Assembly: GCA_018400535.1 (NCBI GenBank)
Contig: JAGYMQ010000130.1
Span: 1 to 42,053, forward strand
Direction: 5' to 3'
Length of the DNA: 42,053 bases
DNA from: Candidatus Cloacimonadota bacterium
GTDB taxonomy: Bacteria > Cloacimonadota > Cloacimonadia > Cloacimonadales > TCS61
Shown here one piece after another: positions 8,464 to 18,222 of this stretch (within the stretch, counting starts at the first letter, position 1; every line of letters begins with the position of its first letter). Below the pieces are notes generated by a model. The model saw only the letters and a program-made list of their open reading frames with translations, was not told where the DNA came from and ran no database searches. Position numbers and translations under genes: made by a program.

Positions 8464-10056
8464 TTATTCGATCACGGAATCGGTTTTTTCAATGAATTCA
8501 GCTACCACGGGAGATTCTTTTTTGATGTCTTCCAAATTAGGATTATTGATGATCTTTTTATTTTGTTTTTTGATCAATTTGAAAATTAAATGAACTTTTG
8601 TTTGAAAAAAATCGCTAACTTCATGTTCAATGAAATTTTGTTTCGATTCCAGAATATCAAAAGCTAATTGCGATTGAACAGAAAGCGTAATTGTATTATT
8701 GGTTATTTGTTGCAATTTCGATCCCAGAAAATAATTTGCCAGGATCATATCTGAAGCTTTCATTCTTGCAGAAAGTTCATTTTTCGAATCTTCCCAGACT
8801 TCTTGAGTGATATTCTCGACTTTTTTTCTCTGGTTTTTCGGTTTTGTTTCGCGGATGATTTGCTTTGCTAATTTGGGAGAATGATCTTTCTCTTTGATTC
8901 TATCTTTTTCTATCAGTTCTTCTGTTGAAGGGTTTTTATCTAACTCTTGAAAAATTTTTTCCAGAGGTTCAAGCTCTTTCAAACGCGATATTTTCACAAA
9001 TGCCATTTCAATTATCAAGATCGGATTATCACTATTTTTGAGATCAGTTTTTGTTTTGATCAGAAGTTGAATTAAATAGAGCAGATCATTTTCACTGAAT
9101 TTACTGTGGATTTCTTCCATCTTATTTTGTTGAGATTGGGAAAAAACTTTTATCTCTAATCCAATTTTCAAAAGCAATAAATTACGCACAAATTCCAGAA
9201 GACCGTTAATGAATTCTTCCAGATCATTGCCTTTTTCGACGATCTTATGTAAATAATCTATCAGTTTTCCAGCGTTTTTATTCGCAATATTTTCCATGAT
9301 CCCAGCAAAAATATCGTCGGGAACAATTCCGAAAATGGATAAGACGTCACTATGATTGATCTTTTCTTTTCCATAAGCTAAAATCTGATCCATCAATGAT
9401 TGTGCATCGCGCATACTGCCATCTGCTTTTTTTGCGATCAGGAAAAGTGATTCGTCATCAGCTGTGATCTTTTCTTTTTGACAGATATCTTTTAAACGGG
9501 AAATGATAGATTCGATTGGTATGCGACGAAAATCGAAGCGCTGACATCGAGAAATGATCGTTGGTAAAACTTTGTGTGGTTCAGTCGTTGCAAAAATGAA
9601 GATCACTCTTTCTGGAGGTTCTTCCAAAGTTTTTAAAAGAGCATTAAACGCACTTTTGGAAAGCATGTGGACTTCATCGATTATGTAAATTTTATAATTT
9701 GAATTGCTGGGAGAATACATCAATTCCTTTTGCAGATCACGAATATCATTTACGCCTGTGTTGGAAGCACCGTCGATCTCGATCACATCAGAAGAATTTC
9801 CCTGCTTGATCTCTACACAATTTTGACATTTATTGCAAGGCGTGATCGTTGGCCCATTTTCCAAACAATTCAAGCTTTTTGCGAAGATGCGAGCCATCGA
9901 AGTTTTTCCCACACCGCGCGGTCCTGTAAATAAATAGGCATGCGCCGTGCGATCAAGTTCGATCGTATTTCGCAATACTTTTGTGATATGCTCTTGCGCA
10001 TATACTTCATCGAAGGTTTGCGGTCGATACTTTCTAGCTAAAACCAAATATGACAT
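8464..10056 (-). CDS. dnaX: DNA polymerase III subunit gamma/tau
   Basis: This 530-residue AAA+ clamp-loader subunit loads the sliding clamp during replication. It has the classic N-terminus LARKYRPQTFDEV, Walker A GPRGVGKTS (about residues 45-53), a zinc module with Cys64, Cys74, Cys77 and Cys80, Walker B with IIDEVHMLS, the LLKTLEEPP segment, and sensor 1 ATTEPHKV. The C-terminal 150 residues are divergent and Lys/Glu-rich, as expected for tau. A GAGGA ribosome site precedes the ATG, and the gene heads the leftward run. The usual partner recR is not adjacent; a glycosyltransferase follows instead. Confidence 0.96.
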   Translation of the reverse strand: MSYLVLARKYRPQTFDEVYAQEHITKVLRNTIELDRTAHAYLFTGPRGVGKTSMARIFAKSLNCLENGPTITPCNKCQNCVEIKQGNSSDVIEIDGASNTGVNDIRDLQKELMYSPSNSNYKIYIIDEVHMLSKSAFNALLKTLEEPPERVIFIFATTEPHKVLPTIISRCQRFDFRRIPIESIISRLKDICQKEKITADDESLFLIAKKADGSMRDAQSLMDQILAYGKEKINHSDVLSIFGIVPDDIFAGIMENIANKNAGKLIDYLHKIVEKGNDLEEFINGLLEFVRNLLLLKIGLEIKVFSQSQQNKMEEIHSKFSENDLLYLIQLLIKTKTDLKNSDNPILIIEMAFVKISRLKELEPLEKIFQELDKNPSTEELIEKDRIKEKDHSPKLAKQIIRETKPKNQRKKVENITQEVWEDSKNELSARMKASDMILANYFLGSKLQQITNNTITLSVQSQLAFDILESKQNFIEHEVSDFFQTKVHLIFKLIKKQNKKIINNPNLEDIKKESPVVAEFIEKTDSVIE

Positions 10057-10076
10057 AGAATCCTCATTTTTTTTGA

Positions 10077-10105
10077 AAAATCTAATTTTATCATCTTTCT
10101 GTCAA
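10077..10105 (-). promoter_or_regulatory. Candidate promoter for the dnaX transcript
   Basis: Read on the minus strand, TTGACA (10100-10105) is followed after 15 nt by TAGATTTT (10077-10084). This matches 7 of 8 positions of the Bacteroidetes-type TAnnTTTG element. Transcription would start near 10070, just before the GAGGA site and the dnaX ATG at 10056. The same arrangement occurs at 18904 and 35883. Confidence 0.4.
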
Positions 10106-10396
10106 TAATTTAAACTTTTGACTTTTGAACAGAAAAAAAAGTAATTATCTTTGTATAATCGAATAGATGTCTATTTTTCCAACAAATTAAAAAATTTATT
10201 ATTGGGAGGAAAATTAATAAGCAAAGAATGTCAGATTTGATTTAGGCTAAAAAAATTGAAAAGGTAAATCTGTGTTTGATCTGGAAATAATTTTATTTAA
10301 TTTCTACTCAGTAAGGATTGGTGGTCATTTCTATCTTTAATTTTTTTCAAACAAAGCAAATGATTTCACAATCCAGGAAATTCCAAGAATTAAGTA

Positions 10397-10427
10397 TTGA
10401 CAAGCAAGAAACAAAAACTTTCATAAC
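10397..10427 (+). promoter_or_regulatory. Possible promoter for the tandem kinase genes
   Basis: TTGACA at 10397-10402 is followed by a weak -10 match around 10421-10427 (CATAAC-like). It lies about 30 nt before the AGAGGA ribosome site (10444-10449) and the ATG at 10454. The -35 box is perfect but the -10 is poor, so the call is tentative. Confidence 0.25.
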
Positions 10428-10453
10428 CAGATATAAAAAAATAAGAGGAAAAT

Positions 10454-13400
10454 ATGAAAAAGGAATTAAGAGTTCTGATCTTAGAAGATAATGAATTTGA
10501 CGCAGAATTGATTATCAATACGATCGAAAAAGAAAATTTCAATTTGGTCTATCAGATAGTATCAGATAAAAATCAATATCAAACAGCTTTGTATGAATTT
10601 CATCCACAGATTATTCTAGCTGATTATTCCTTGCCTCAATTTACTGGTTTTGAAGCTTTAAAGATTTTGAAAGAATCTAAGTTCGAAATTCCATTTATTT
10701 TAATAACGGGTTCTTTAGATGATATAGTTGCTGCTAATGTCGCTCGTGATGGTGCTTGGGATTTTGTGAAAAAAGATCATCTGGCTCATCTTGTTCCTTC
10801 CATCAAAAAATTTTTGGAATTGCAACAGGAAAAAGAGAATAAAAGAAGGGTTGAAAAAGAATTGAGCGAAAGCGTGACGCTGTTTCGATCAATCGCAGAA
10901 AACATTCCTGGAGTAGTCGGAATCTATGACTGGTATCCCGATGGACATCGCAAAATGATCTATCAAGGTCCAGGAATGGAAAAGATCGTGGGAGAAAAAT
11001 ATGGCAAGGAGATCTATTACAATCCAGATCGTTATTTTCAACTAATTCCAGAAGCAGATGCTGAAAAATTGGAAAATGCCGCAAAGAAAGCTTATAAAAA
11101 TGATGAAGAATTAGATTGCGAATATCGTTTGGAAGTGGGAGATAGAAAATTCGTCTGGGTACGGTCTTGTTATAAAAAACAGAAAAAAGAAAATGGTGTG
11201 ATCCGCTGGATCGGTTTGATCCTTGATATTACTGAAAGAAAGCAATATGAACTCAAGCTGGCAAAAAGCGAAGAAAATTTTCGCGAACTCTTTGAAAATG
11301 CGATCGATATCATTTGGACTTCTGATCGAAAAGGGAAATATATCTCCGTCAACAAACAATTCAAGCGGATCTTGGGTTATGGTGAAAAAGAATTGATCGG
11401 AAAATATTCCTTGCAGTTGGTTCATCCCAAAGATAGAGAAGTTTCCAAAAAATATTATTCTGAAGTTTTGAAAGGTAACGAAATCGAGTATGAGATCAAA
11501 GTCGGTACAAAATCTGGAAAATATCTGGATTTCTGGCTCACGATGCGCCCTCTTTTTGATGATCAGGAAATAATCGGAGTGCATGGGATCGGAAGAGATA
11601 TCAGCGATCGTAAAGAAGCTGAACGTTCTTTGCAGAAAAGCAGAAAACGATATCTCGATATTTTTGAATCGACCGGAACAGCAACATTGCTCATCGAAGA
11701 AAATACGATGATCTCTCTGGCAAATACAGAATGTGAACAGATAACTGGTTATCCTGCTGAAGAACTGATCGGGACAAAGTGGACTGAATATGTTCATCAC
11801 GATGATCTGAAAATAATGTTAGAAAGACATAAAGCAAGACGAAAAAGCCCAAATCAAATTAAGAATGATTACATTGTCAGACTCAATCACCGATTTTTGG
11901 GAACGCGTTATGCCAATCTCAAAGTGAAAATGATCAAAGGAACAAAACAAAGCATAGTTTCACTGATCGATATAACAGAACAAAAAGAGACAGAGATCAA
12001 ATTGAAAGAAAGCAAGAATCAACTTTCTCTAATTTTGGATAATTCTCCGATCGGCGTGGTGGTGAATGATCTGAAAAAGGATATCGTTGATTATAATAAA
12101 GCCTATTGTCAGATGCTCGGTTATTCTGCGGAAGAACTGAAGAATATGAAAGAGGAAGAACTTGTTCATCCAGAAGAGCCGACCAAAGGAAAGATAAATT
12201 TCGAAAAATTGAAAAAAGGCGAGATAGATCAATATGAGCTTGATAAACGATATATCAGATCGGATGGAAAAGAAGTTTACGCTCATCTGAAAGCACAATT
12301 GGTGAAAGATGAAAATAATTTTCCCCTGTTTGAAATTTCGGTTGTGGAAGATATCACCGAAAAAGTGAGAGCTGAAAGAGCAAAAAATGTGATGCAAAAT
12401 ATTTCTGCCAAAGCCCTTTCTTCTTCCAATCTGAAAGAATTTTCTCGCATTGTTTATGAAGAACTTGGCAAGATCATGAACACGACCAATTTCTATATCG
12501 CTCTCTACGATGAAGAATTAAATAAGTATCAGTTTATTTTTTCGGTTGATGAATATGATGACTATAATGATCTGACCTATCATAACCTGGAAAATTCTCT
12601 CACAAATTATGTGCGTAAAACCGCTGAATCTCTTTTTTGCACAAAGGAAAAAGATCGGCAATTGCGAGAAGAACTCAATATAAAATTGATCGGTTCGAAT
12701 TCTATGCTTTGGATCGGTGCTCCCATCATTGATATAACAGAAAATAGAACTCTCGGCGTGATCGCATTGCAAAGCTATCAATCAGAAGATCTTTATGATC
12801 AAGATGATCTGCAAATGCTGGAATTTGTTGCTAAAAATATTGGTAGTATCATCGAGAAAAAAAGATCCGAAACAGCTTTGAAAAAAAGTAAAGATCAGCT
12901 CACCTTGATCACGAAGATCCTGCGCCATGACCTCACAAATGATCTGGCGGTGATCAAAAGTGCTTTAAAAATGTATCAGCGTGATCAGAAAAAATATTAT
13001 CTTGATGAAGCAGAAAAAAAAGTGGAAAAAGGTTTATTGCTCATAAATCAAATGCGAAAACAAGAGACTTTTATGGCGAAATATTCCAATTTGATCCAAT
13101 ATAACTTGAGATCAGTGTTGAAAGAGATCTCGCAAAGATATTCTGATATGAAGATCAATATTATCGGAAATTCAAACGTGTTTGCTGACCGAACAATTTA
13201 TTCCATCTTTGATAATTTGATCGATAATGCAAGAATTCATGGAGAAAGTGATAAAATCGATCTGATCATTACAGAAAATGAATCTCGATGTATCGTAGAA
13301 GTTCATGATTATGGAAAAACTATTCCAGAAGAATATAAAGAAAAAATTTTTGAAGAAGGATTTGTCTTCGGCAATACCGGGCATTCTGGCATTGGTTTGA

Positions 13401-13510
13401 ATATCGTCAAAACTACGATGGAAAAATATGGCGGTTATGCAAAAGTGAAAGATAATGATGATGGTGGTTCGAGTTTTATTTTAAATTTCAAGCGAGCTAT
13501 AACGAAATAA
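10454..13510 (+). CDS. Cytoplasmic sensor histidine kinase, receiver-PAS(x4)-GAF-DHp-HATPase
   Basis: This 1018-residue signalling protein has no membrane segment. Residues 1-125 are a receiver domain (LILEDNEFDAE; phospho-acceptor D57 in ADYSLP; conserved Lys in DFVKKD). Four PAS domains follow at about 138-262, 275-388, 399-512 and 523-640. Each ends in the DITE/DISD-R-K type linker (DITERKQ, DISDRKEAE, DITEQKE, DITEKVRAE). A GAF domain occupies about 650-805. The kinase core has an H-box ILRHDLTNDL with His825, an N-box NLIDNARIHG, a G1-like box HDYGKTIPEE and a G2 box GHSGIGLNIV. With the receiver first, it probably accepts phosphate from another kinase and then controls its own output. 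AGAGGA lies 4 nt before the ATG. The next gene begins 14 nt later and encodes a second receiver-first kinase. Confidence 0.92.
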   Translation: MKKELRVLILEDNEFDAELIINTIEKENFNLVYQIVSDKNQYQTALYEFHPQIILADYSLPQFTGFEALKILKESKFEIPFILITGSLDDIVAANVARDGAWDFVKKDHLAHLVPSIKKFLELQQEKENKRRVEKELSESVTLFRSIAENIPGVVGIYDWYPDGHRKMIYQGPGMEKIVGEKYGKEIYYNPDRYFQLIPEADAEKLENAAKKAYKNDEELDCEYRLEVGDRKFVWVRSCYKKQKKENGVIRWIGLILDITERKQYELKLAKSEENFRELFENAIDIIWTSDRKGKYISVNKQFKRILGYGEKELIGKYSLQLVHPKDREVSKKYYSEVLKGNEIEYEIKVGTKSGKYLDFWLTMRPLFDDQEIIGVHGIGRDISDRKEAERSLQKSRKRYLDIFESTGTATLLIEENTMISLANTECEQITGYPAEELIGTKWTEYVHHDDLKIMLERHKARRKSPNQIKNDYIVRLNHRFLGTRYANLKVKMIKGTKQSIVSLIDITEQKETEIKLKESKNQLSLILDNSPIGVVVNDLKKDIVDYNKAYCQMLGYSAEELKNMKEEELVHPEEPTKGKINFEKLKKGEIDQYELDKRYIRSDGKEVYAHLKAQLVKDENNFPLFEISVVEDITEKVRAERAKNVMQNISAKALSSSNLKEFSRIVYEELGKIMNTTNFYIALYDEELNKYQFIFSVDEYDDYNDLTYHNLENSLTNYVRKTAESLFCTKEKDRQLREELNIKLIGSNSMLWIGAPIIDITENRTLGVIALQSYQSEDLYDQDDLQMLEFVAKNIGSIIEKKRSETALKKSKDQLTLITKILRHDLTNDLAVIKSALKMYQRDQKKYYLDEAEKKVEKGLLLINQMRKQETFMAKYSNLIQYNLRSVLKEISQRYSDMKINIIGNSNVFADRTIYSIFDNLIDNARIHGESDKIDLIITENESRCIVEVHDYGKTIPEEYKEKIFEEGFVFGNTGHSGIGLNIVKTTMEKYGGYAKVKDNDDGGSSFILNFKRAITK

Positions 13511-13524
13511 CGAAGGAGATGGAC

Positions 13525-15012
13525 ATGCACAATTTAGATATCTTGATCTTGGAAGATGATGAGCTTGATGTGGAATTGATTAGAAACGAATTGGATAAAA
13601 CGCAGTTAAAGTATTCTTCTCGCATTGCGATAAATAAAACACAATTCCTGAATGCTTTAAAAGAAAATAAACCAGACTTGATCTTAGCTGATTATAATCT
13701 TCCTGATTTCACTGGATTCGATGCTCTGGAGATCACAAAAAAAATTTATTCTAACACACCTTTTATAATCGTGACCGGTAGTATTGCTGAAGAAACTGCC
13801 GCAGAATCGATCATGAAAGGTGCTTGGGATTATATCGTCAAAGAAAGGATCTATCGCCTCAAAAGCGCTATCGAAGGCAGCTTGAAACTGCAAAAAGAAA
13901 GACAAGAAAAAATTTTGGCACTGGAAAGATTGAAAAAAAATGAAGTTAAATATCGTGAATTATATAATTTCTTTCGTTTGATGGCAGACACTGTTCCTGA
14001 CTTGATCTGGGCAAAAGATATGAAAAAAAGGTTCACTTTCACAAATCAAGCAATGTGCGATATTTTATTGAATGCAAAAGATACAGAAGAGCCGATCGGA
14101 AAAACTGATCTTTTCTTTGCCGAACGCGAACGAAAAAATCATCCTGAAAATAAAAAATGGCATACATTCGGAGAAGTTTGTCAGGATTCTGATGAGGTGA
14201 TCTTCCGCACGAAAAAACCAAAAAAATTTGATGAATATGGAAATGTGAAAGGAAAATTTATTTTTTTGGAAGTTTATAAAGCTCCGATCTTTGATGATCA
14301 AAATAAAATGATCGGAACGGTTGGATCTGCTCGCGATGTTACTCAGCGCAAAAAAGCACAAGAGCAGATTGAAAGAGATTTGCAAGAGAAAAAAATTATG
14401 CTAACAGAAATTCATCATCGTGTAAAAAATAATCTGCAGGTAATCACCAGTATGTTGCGAATGGAAAAGAGCAAAATGCAAAGTGAGTTAGATAAAAAAG
14501 TCTTATTGGAGATCTTCACCCGGATCAAAACAATGTCAAACATACATGAAATTTTGTATCGATCAGAAAATTTTTATGATATTGAATTCAGTGAATTTAT
14601 CGATAAGATCGTGGCAGACCTTTATATGCTCTATAATATGAACTCGCAAAAAATCGAAATCGAGAAACAGATAGAAGACTTGACTTTGGATATCAATCAT
14701 GCGATTCCAGTAGGACTGATAATCAATGAATTGGTCAGCAACGTTTTCAAATATGCAATTCCTGAAAAGGGAAAATGCTATCTGAAGATCATTTTTTGCA
14801 AAAAAGAAGATGAATATATGCTGGGCGTGATCGATGACGGAAAGGGTATTGGTGAAGATATTGAGATCAGCAAGATCAAATCAACTGGTTTGAGATTGGT
14901 CTATCTTTTGAGTGAACAGCTACGAAGCAAGTATGAAATTAGTACTGAAAAAGGAACAAGCATAATCATCAAATTTAAAAAAGGAGCTTTGAGCAGTTAT
15001 TCCAAATTGTGA
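13525..15012 (+). CDS. Receiver-PAS-HisKA_2 sensor histidine kinase
   Basis: Residues 1-120 are a receiver domain (LILEDDELDVE; D56 in ADYNLP) closely similar to that of the upstream kinase. A PAS domain lies at about 150-275 (DTVPDLIWAKDMKK ... RDVTQRK), and residues 285-495 are a HisKA_2/HATPase core. The phospho-acceptor motif is EIHHRVKNNLQVITSMLRM (His298 most likely), with the N-box GLIINELVSNVFKYA and the G-box VIDDGKGIG. An in-frame ATG at 13519 touches the AAGGAG ribosome site, whereas the ATG at 13525 is 6 nt from it, so I chose 13525. It is probably co-transcribed with the preceding kinase. Its 3' end converges on lpxA with only 4 nt between the stops. Confidence 0.92.
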   Translation: MHNLDILILEDDELDVELIRNELDKTQLKYSSRIAINKTQFLNALKENKPDLILADYNLPDFTGFDALEITKKIYSNTPFIIVTGSIAEETAAESIMKGAWDYIVKERIYRLKSAIEGSLKLQKERQEKILALERLKKNEVKYRELYNFFRLMADTVPDLIWAKDMKKRFTFTNQAMCDILLNAKDTEEPIGKTDLFFAERERKNHPENKKWHTFGEVCQDSDEVIFRTKKPKKFDEYGNVKGKFIFLEVYKAPIFDDQNKMIGTVGSARDVTQRKKAQEQIERDLQEKKIMLTEIHHRVKNNLQVITSMLRMEKSKMQSELDKKVLLEIFTRIKTMSNIHEILYRSENFYDIEFSEFIDKIVADLYMLYNMNSQKIEIEKQIEDLTLDINHAIPVGLIINELVSNVFKYAIPEKGKCYLKIIFCKKEDEYMLGVIDDGKGIGEDIEISKIKSTGLRLVYLLSEQLRSKYEISTEKGTSIIIKFKKGALSSYSKL

Positions 15013-15016
15013 TGAT

Positions 15017-15790
15017 TTATCTATTCAGACCACGATCGGTATTTTCAATAAATTCAATAAATGTTTTTTGCTCGTCAGATAATTTCGTAATTTTTCGTGC
15101 TTCTTTCAAAGCCTCAGAAAAATTCAATCCTGAATGATAGAAAATTTTATAGATACTTTTTATGTTTTTGATCTGTTGTGAACTAAAACCATTTCGTCTC
15201 AATCCAATACTATTTAAGCCAATGATTTTGTAAGGAAATCCTTCACCTCGAGTGAAAGGTGGAACATCTTTTTTCACACCAGATTTCCCGCCAATGAAAG
15301 CAAATTTGCCCACGCGAACAAACTGATGGATCGCTACCATGCCACCGATTGTAACATTGTCATCAATATGAATGTGACCGGCAAGGTTCACTGCGTTGGC
15401 GATGATCAAATGATTTCCAAGCTGGCAATTATGTGCGACATGAGAATAGGCCATCAATAAATTATCGTTTCCGATCCTGGTCTTTTCTTCCAGAGTGGCG
15501 GATCGATTGACCGTGCAAAATTCACGGAACGTATTATTCGACCCGATCACAAGTTCTGTTGGTTCTCCCTTATACTTCAAATCCTGACAATCCGTTCCGA
15601 TAACTGCTGAATGAAAAAATTTGTTGTTATCACCGATTTTTGTCGGTCCTTCGATCAAGACATTTGAAGCAAGGTGATTGTTATCTCCTAATTCCACATT
15701 TGGTCCGATAATGGAAAAAGCTCCGATCCTACAATTATTTCCGATTTTGGAATTTTTATCGATGATTGCTGTAGGGTGGATATTTTCCAT
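15017..15790 (-). CDS. lpxA: Acyl-ACP--UDP-N-acetylglucosamine O-acyltransferase (lipid A step 1)
   Basis: This 257-residue left-handed beta-helix enzyme transfers an acyl chain from ACP to the 3-OH of UDP-GlcNAc. It shows the hexapeptide repeat pattern from residue 4 (IHPTAIIDKNSKIGNNCRIG) and the catalytic His120 in SHVAHNCQLG. GGMVAIHQFVRVGKFAFIGG and the GLNSIGLRRNGFS hinge before the C-terminal helices are diagnostic of LpxA rather than LpxD. The length is close to that of E. coli LpxA. It is the last gene of the leftward lpx operon, 3 nt after lpxC/fabZ. Confidence 0.95.
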   Translation of the reverse strand: MENIHPTAIIDKNSKIGNNCRIGAFSIIGPNVELGDNNHLASNVLIEGPTKIGDNNKFFHSAVIGTDCQDLKYKGEPTELVIGSNNTFREFCTVNRSATLEEKTRIGNDNLLMAYSHVAHNCQLGNHLIIANAVNLAGHIHIDDNVTIGGMVAIHQFVRVGKFAFIGGKSGVKKDVPPFTRGEGFPYKIIGLNSIGLRRNGFSSQQIKNIKSIYKIFYHSGLNFSEALKEARKITKLSDEQKTFIEFIENTDRGLNR

Positions 15791-15793
15791 GAA

Positions 15794-17185
15794 TTATTTT
15801 TCCACTATTTTTGCTAAGAAATCACCTTCACAAACTTTATTATTTGCCACATAAGCATCACCATGCATTTTTGCCAAACCTCTTTTCATCGAGATCACTT
15901 TCAATTCCATCCGCAAAGTATCGCCTGGTAAAACTGGTTTGCGGAATTTCACATTATCAATTGAAGCAAAATATGCAACGTGTTCACTTGGTTCTTCCAA
16001 GGCATTCAAAAGCATGATGCCACCTGTCTGAGCCATCGCTTCCACGATTAGAACGCCTGGCATCACTGGATGTTCAGGAAAATGTCCCTGAAAAAAAGGT
16101 TCATTGATAGTCACATTTTTCAAGCCAACAATACTTTCTCCTACTTTGAATTCGATGATTTTATCAACTAACAGAAAAGGATAGCGATGTGGAAGAATTT
16201 TTTGGATGGCCGTGATATCAAAAACGATCTCGTCTAATTTTTTCTTTTGGTATATTCGCTGTAAAACTTGTTTTTTGTGGATATTACGTAATTTTTTCAC
16301 CAATTCCACATTTGTTTTGTGACCAGATCTTGCGGCCAGTATGTGTCCTTTGATCGGAACGCCCAGAAGCGCAATATCACCGAGCAGATCAACCACTTTA
16401 TGCCGCACGAATTCATTATAATAGCGCAATGGTGTGTGATTCAGCAAGCCATCAGATCCCACTTCAATTTCACCAGAATATTGGAAGATTTTTTTCAATC
16501 GCTCTATTTCTGATCTTGGTGTTTGTGGATCGGCTACCACCAGAGCATTTTTTAGCGAACCACCTTTGATGAGCCCGGCTTTCTTTAATTCAATGATCTC
16601 GTGAAGAAAACAGAAGGTACGGGCAGAAGCAAATTCTTCTTCAAAATATTTCAGAGAAGGAAGCCAGGTATATTGTGTGCCAAGAGCCTTTTGTTTATAA
16701 TCGACCATAAAAGTAACTTTCAGGCTGTCTGAAGGGACGATCACAATATCGACATTATCGGCAGGTGAAGAATAGGAGATAGCTTCTTCGATCTCCATAT
16801 ATTCTCGTTCGGAATCTTGTTCTTTCAGACCGATCTTTTTGAGCAGTTCCAAAAAAACGATTGCACTTCCGTCTGCCACGGGGACTTCAGGACCATCGAC
16901 CTCGATCAGAATATTGTCGATATTCAAGCCTTTGATCGCAGCGAGGACATGTTCGATCGTGGCAACTTTTGCTTCTTTGATCCCGATCGTAGTGCCGCGC
17001 GAGATATCGATAACATGATCAATATCAGCTGGAATTTCTGGTTTTCCTTTCAAATCAGTGCGCACAAATTTGATACCGGCATCTTTGTCTGCTGGACTGA
17101 AAGTGATCGTGGAAATTTTTCCAGAATGCAGTCCAATTCCTTTATAACTCACTTCTCCTTTGATAGTTTTTTTGAATTCTTTCAT
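15794..17185 (-). CDS. lpxC/fabZ: Bifunctional UDP-3-O-acyl-GlcNAc deacetylase / 3-hydroxyacyl-ACP dehydratase
   Basis: This is a 463-residue fusion. Residues 1-305 are LpxC, the zinc deacetylase that commits to lipid A synthesis: GIGLHSG near the start, EHVLAA with zinc ligand His79, [10 protein letters not shown] with His262 and Asp266, and SGHKTN with His289 as the catalytic histidine. Residues about 315-463 are FabZ, the fatty acid dehydratase: [14 protein letters not shown], then [12 protein letters not shown] with His368 and E382 in VEAMAQ. The same fusion is known from Bacteroidetes and related phyla. The start overlaps the lpxD stop by 4 nt (ATGA). Both halves keep their active residues, so both should be functional. 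Confidence 0.96.
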   Translation of the reverse strand: MKEFKKTIKGEVSYKGIGLHSGKISTITFSPADKDAGIKFVRTDLKGKPEIPADIDHVIDISRGTTIGIKEAKVATIEHVLAAIKGLNIDNILIEVDGPEVPVADGSAIVFLELLKKIGLKEQDSEREYMEIEEAISYSSPADNVDIVIVPSDSLKVTFMVDYKQKALGTQYTWLPSLKYFEEEFASARTFCFLHEIIELKKAGLIKGGSLKNALVVADPQTPRSEIERLKKIFQYSGEIEVGSDGLLNHTPLRYYNEFVRHKVVDLLGDIALLGVPIKGHILAARSGHKTNVELVKKLRNIHKKQVLQRIYQKKKLDEIVFDITAIQKILPHRYPFLLVDKIIEFKVGESIVGLKNVTINEPFFQGHFPEHPVMPGVLIVEAMAQTGGIMLLNALEEPSEHVAYFASIDNVKFRKPVLPGDTLRMELKVISMKRGLAKMHGDAYVANNKVCEGDFLAKIVEK

Positions 17186-18222
17186 GATCCATCCTTTTTT
17201 TGTCTTTTCCTCAGATCTCGCACCAGCTCGGGTAAATGCTTTTCTGAAATGAGAATCCGCTTCATCTCACCAGCTTCTTTTGCTGGTGTGCCAAAAAATT
17301 TTTTCTTTTTTGGAACGTAGGTCATCACGCCAGATTGAGCACCGATCAATGCATTATCATCGATTTTTAGATGACCAGCAACTCCGACTTGACCGGCAAG
17401 ATAGACATTATCTCCGATTTCTGTGCTGCCAGCAAGACCTGTTTGTGCGCAGATAATTGTATTTCTTCCGATCTTGCAATTATGACCGATCTGCACCAGA
17501 TTGTCGATCTTTGTGCCTTCTCCGATAACTGTAGAACCTAAAGTAGAGCGGTCTATTGTTGTATTTGCACCAATTTCCACATTATTATGAATGACTACAT
17601 TTCCAACTTGTGGAATTTTGTGATGCTGATTTTCATGAAAAAGATAGCCAAAGCCATCAGCTCCAATCACGCTTCCAGAGTGGATTATCACATTTTCACC
17701 GATCTGAGAATCATTGTATATCGTACAATTTGGATATAGGATCGTTTTTTCACCAATTATAGTATTTTCCTGGATCACGCAATTTGCTCCGATCTTTACT
17801 CCCGAAGCGATTTTTACATTTGCTCCGAGCACACAATTGGCTCCGATCGTTACATTCTTATCAATTTCTGCGGTTTCAGCAATTTGTGCAGATTTTGAGA
17901 TTTTATGCTCAAGATCAGTTTGATCGAGAGATAACCATTTTTTCACAAATTCCATAAAATAAATATATGGCTTTTCGACAAAGATCAGATTTGTATTTTG
18001 TTTTTGGGTTGGATCAAAATCAAGCGGGACGAAGATCAATCCAGCTTCAGAATTTTGCAGAGCGTCAAAAAATTTATTATCTTGATAAAAACATACTGAG
18101 TGTGAATTTGCTTCTTTCAGTTCGGCCACGTTATCCAATTCTTTATTATTAATGAGCAAGTATTTTTTGTCGAGTTGATCGATGATCAAACGTGGTGATA
18201 AGGAGCGAGCAAACTTTTTCAT
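17182..18222 (-). CDS. lpxD: UDP-3-O-acylglucosamine N-acyltransferase
   Basis: This 346-residue enzyme adds the second acyl chain to the deacetylated glucosamine in lipid A synthesis. The N-terminal ~100 residues are the uridine-binding domain. Long hexapeptide repeats follow ([20 protein letters not shown] onward), then [10 protein letters not shown], the LpxD signature, and catalytic His247 in [10 protein letters not shown]. The C-terminal helix ([20 protein letters not shown]) is typical of the family. It overlaps ompH by 4 nt upstream and lpxC/fabZ by 4 nt downstream. Confidence 0.95.
   Translation of the reverse strand: MKKFARSLSPRLIIDQLDKKYLLINNKELDNVAELKEANSHSVCFYQDNKFFDALQNSEAGLIFVPLDFDPTQKQNTNLIFVEKPYIYFMEFVKKWLSLDQTDLEHKISKSAQIAETAEIDKNVTIGANCVLGANVKIASGVKIGANCVIQENTIIGEKTILYPNCTIYNDSQIGENVIIHSGSVIGADGFGYLFHENQHHKIPQVGNVVIHNNVEIGANTTIDRSTLGSTVIGEGTKIDNLVQIGHNCKIGRNTIICAQTGLAGSTEIGDNVYLAGQVGVAGHLKIDDNALIGAQSGVMTYVPKKKKFFGTPAKEAGEMKRILISEKHLPELVRDLRKRQKKDGS

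Larger units (their letters stand above)
10057..10453. other. Divergent intergenic region between dnaX and the hybrid kinase
   Basis: This is about 400 nt of AT-rich DNA without a convincing gene. It holds the dnaX promoter candidate near its left end and a possible promoter for the plus-strand kinase near its right end. In the middle, GGGAGGA at 10204-10210 looks like a strong ribosome site but leads to no usable reading frame; the next ATG (10228) opens only five codons. A TATAAT at 10154-10159 has no -35 box at a workable distance. No RNA gene or riboswitch fold was recognised. Confidence 0.5.

Noticed and set aside
10154-10159. TATAAT in the dnaX-kinase gap as a -10 box
   Set aside because: The nearest TTGAAC or TTGACT boxes lie 23-30 nt upstream, too far for a standard promoter.
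16817-17320. Plus-strand open frame opposite lpxC/fabZ and lpxD
   Set aside because: Phe/Asp-rich antisense translation of two certain genes.
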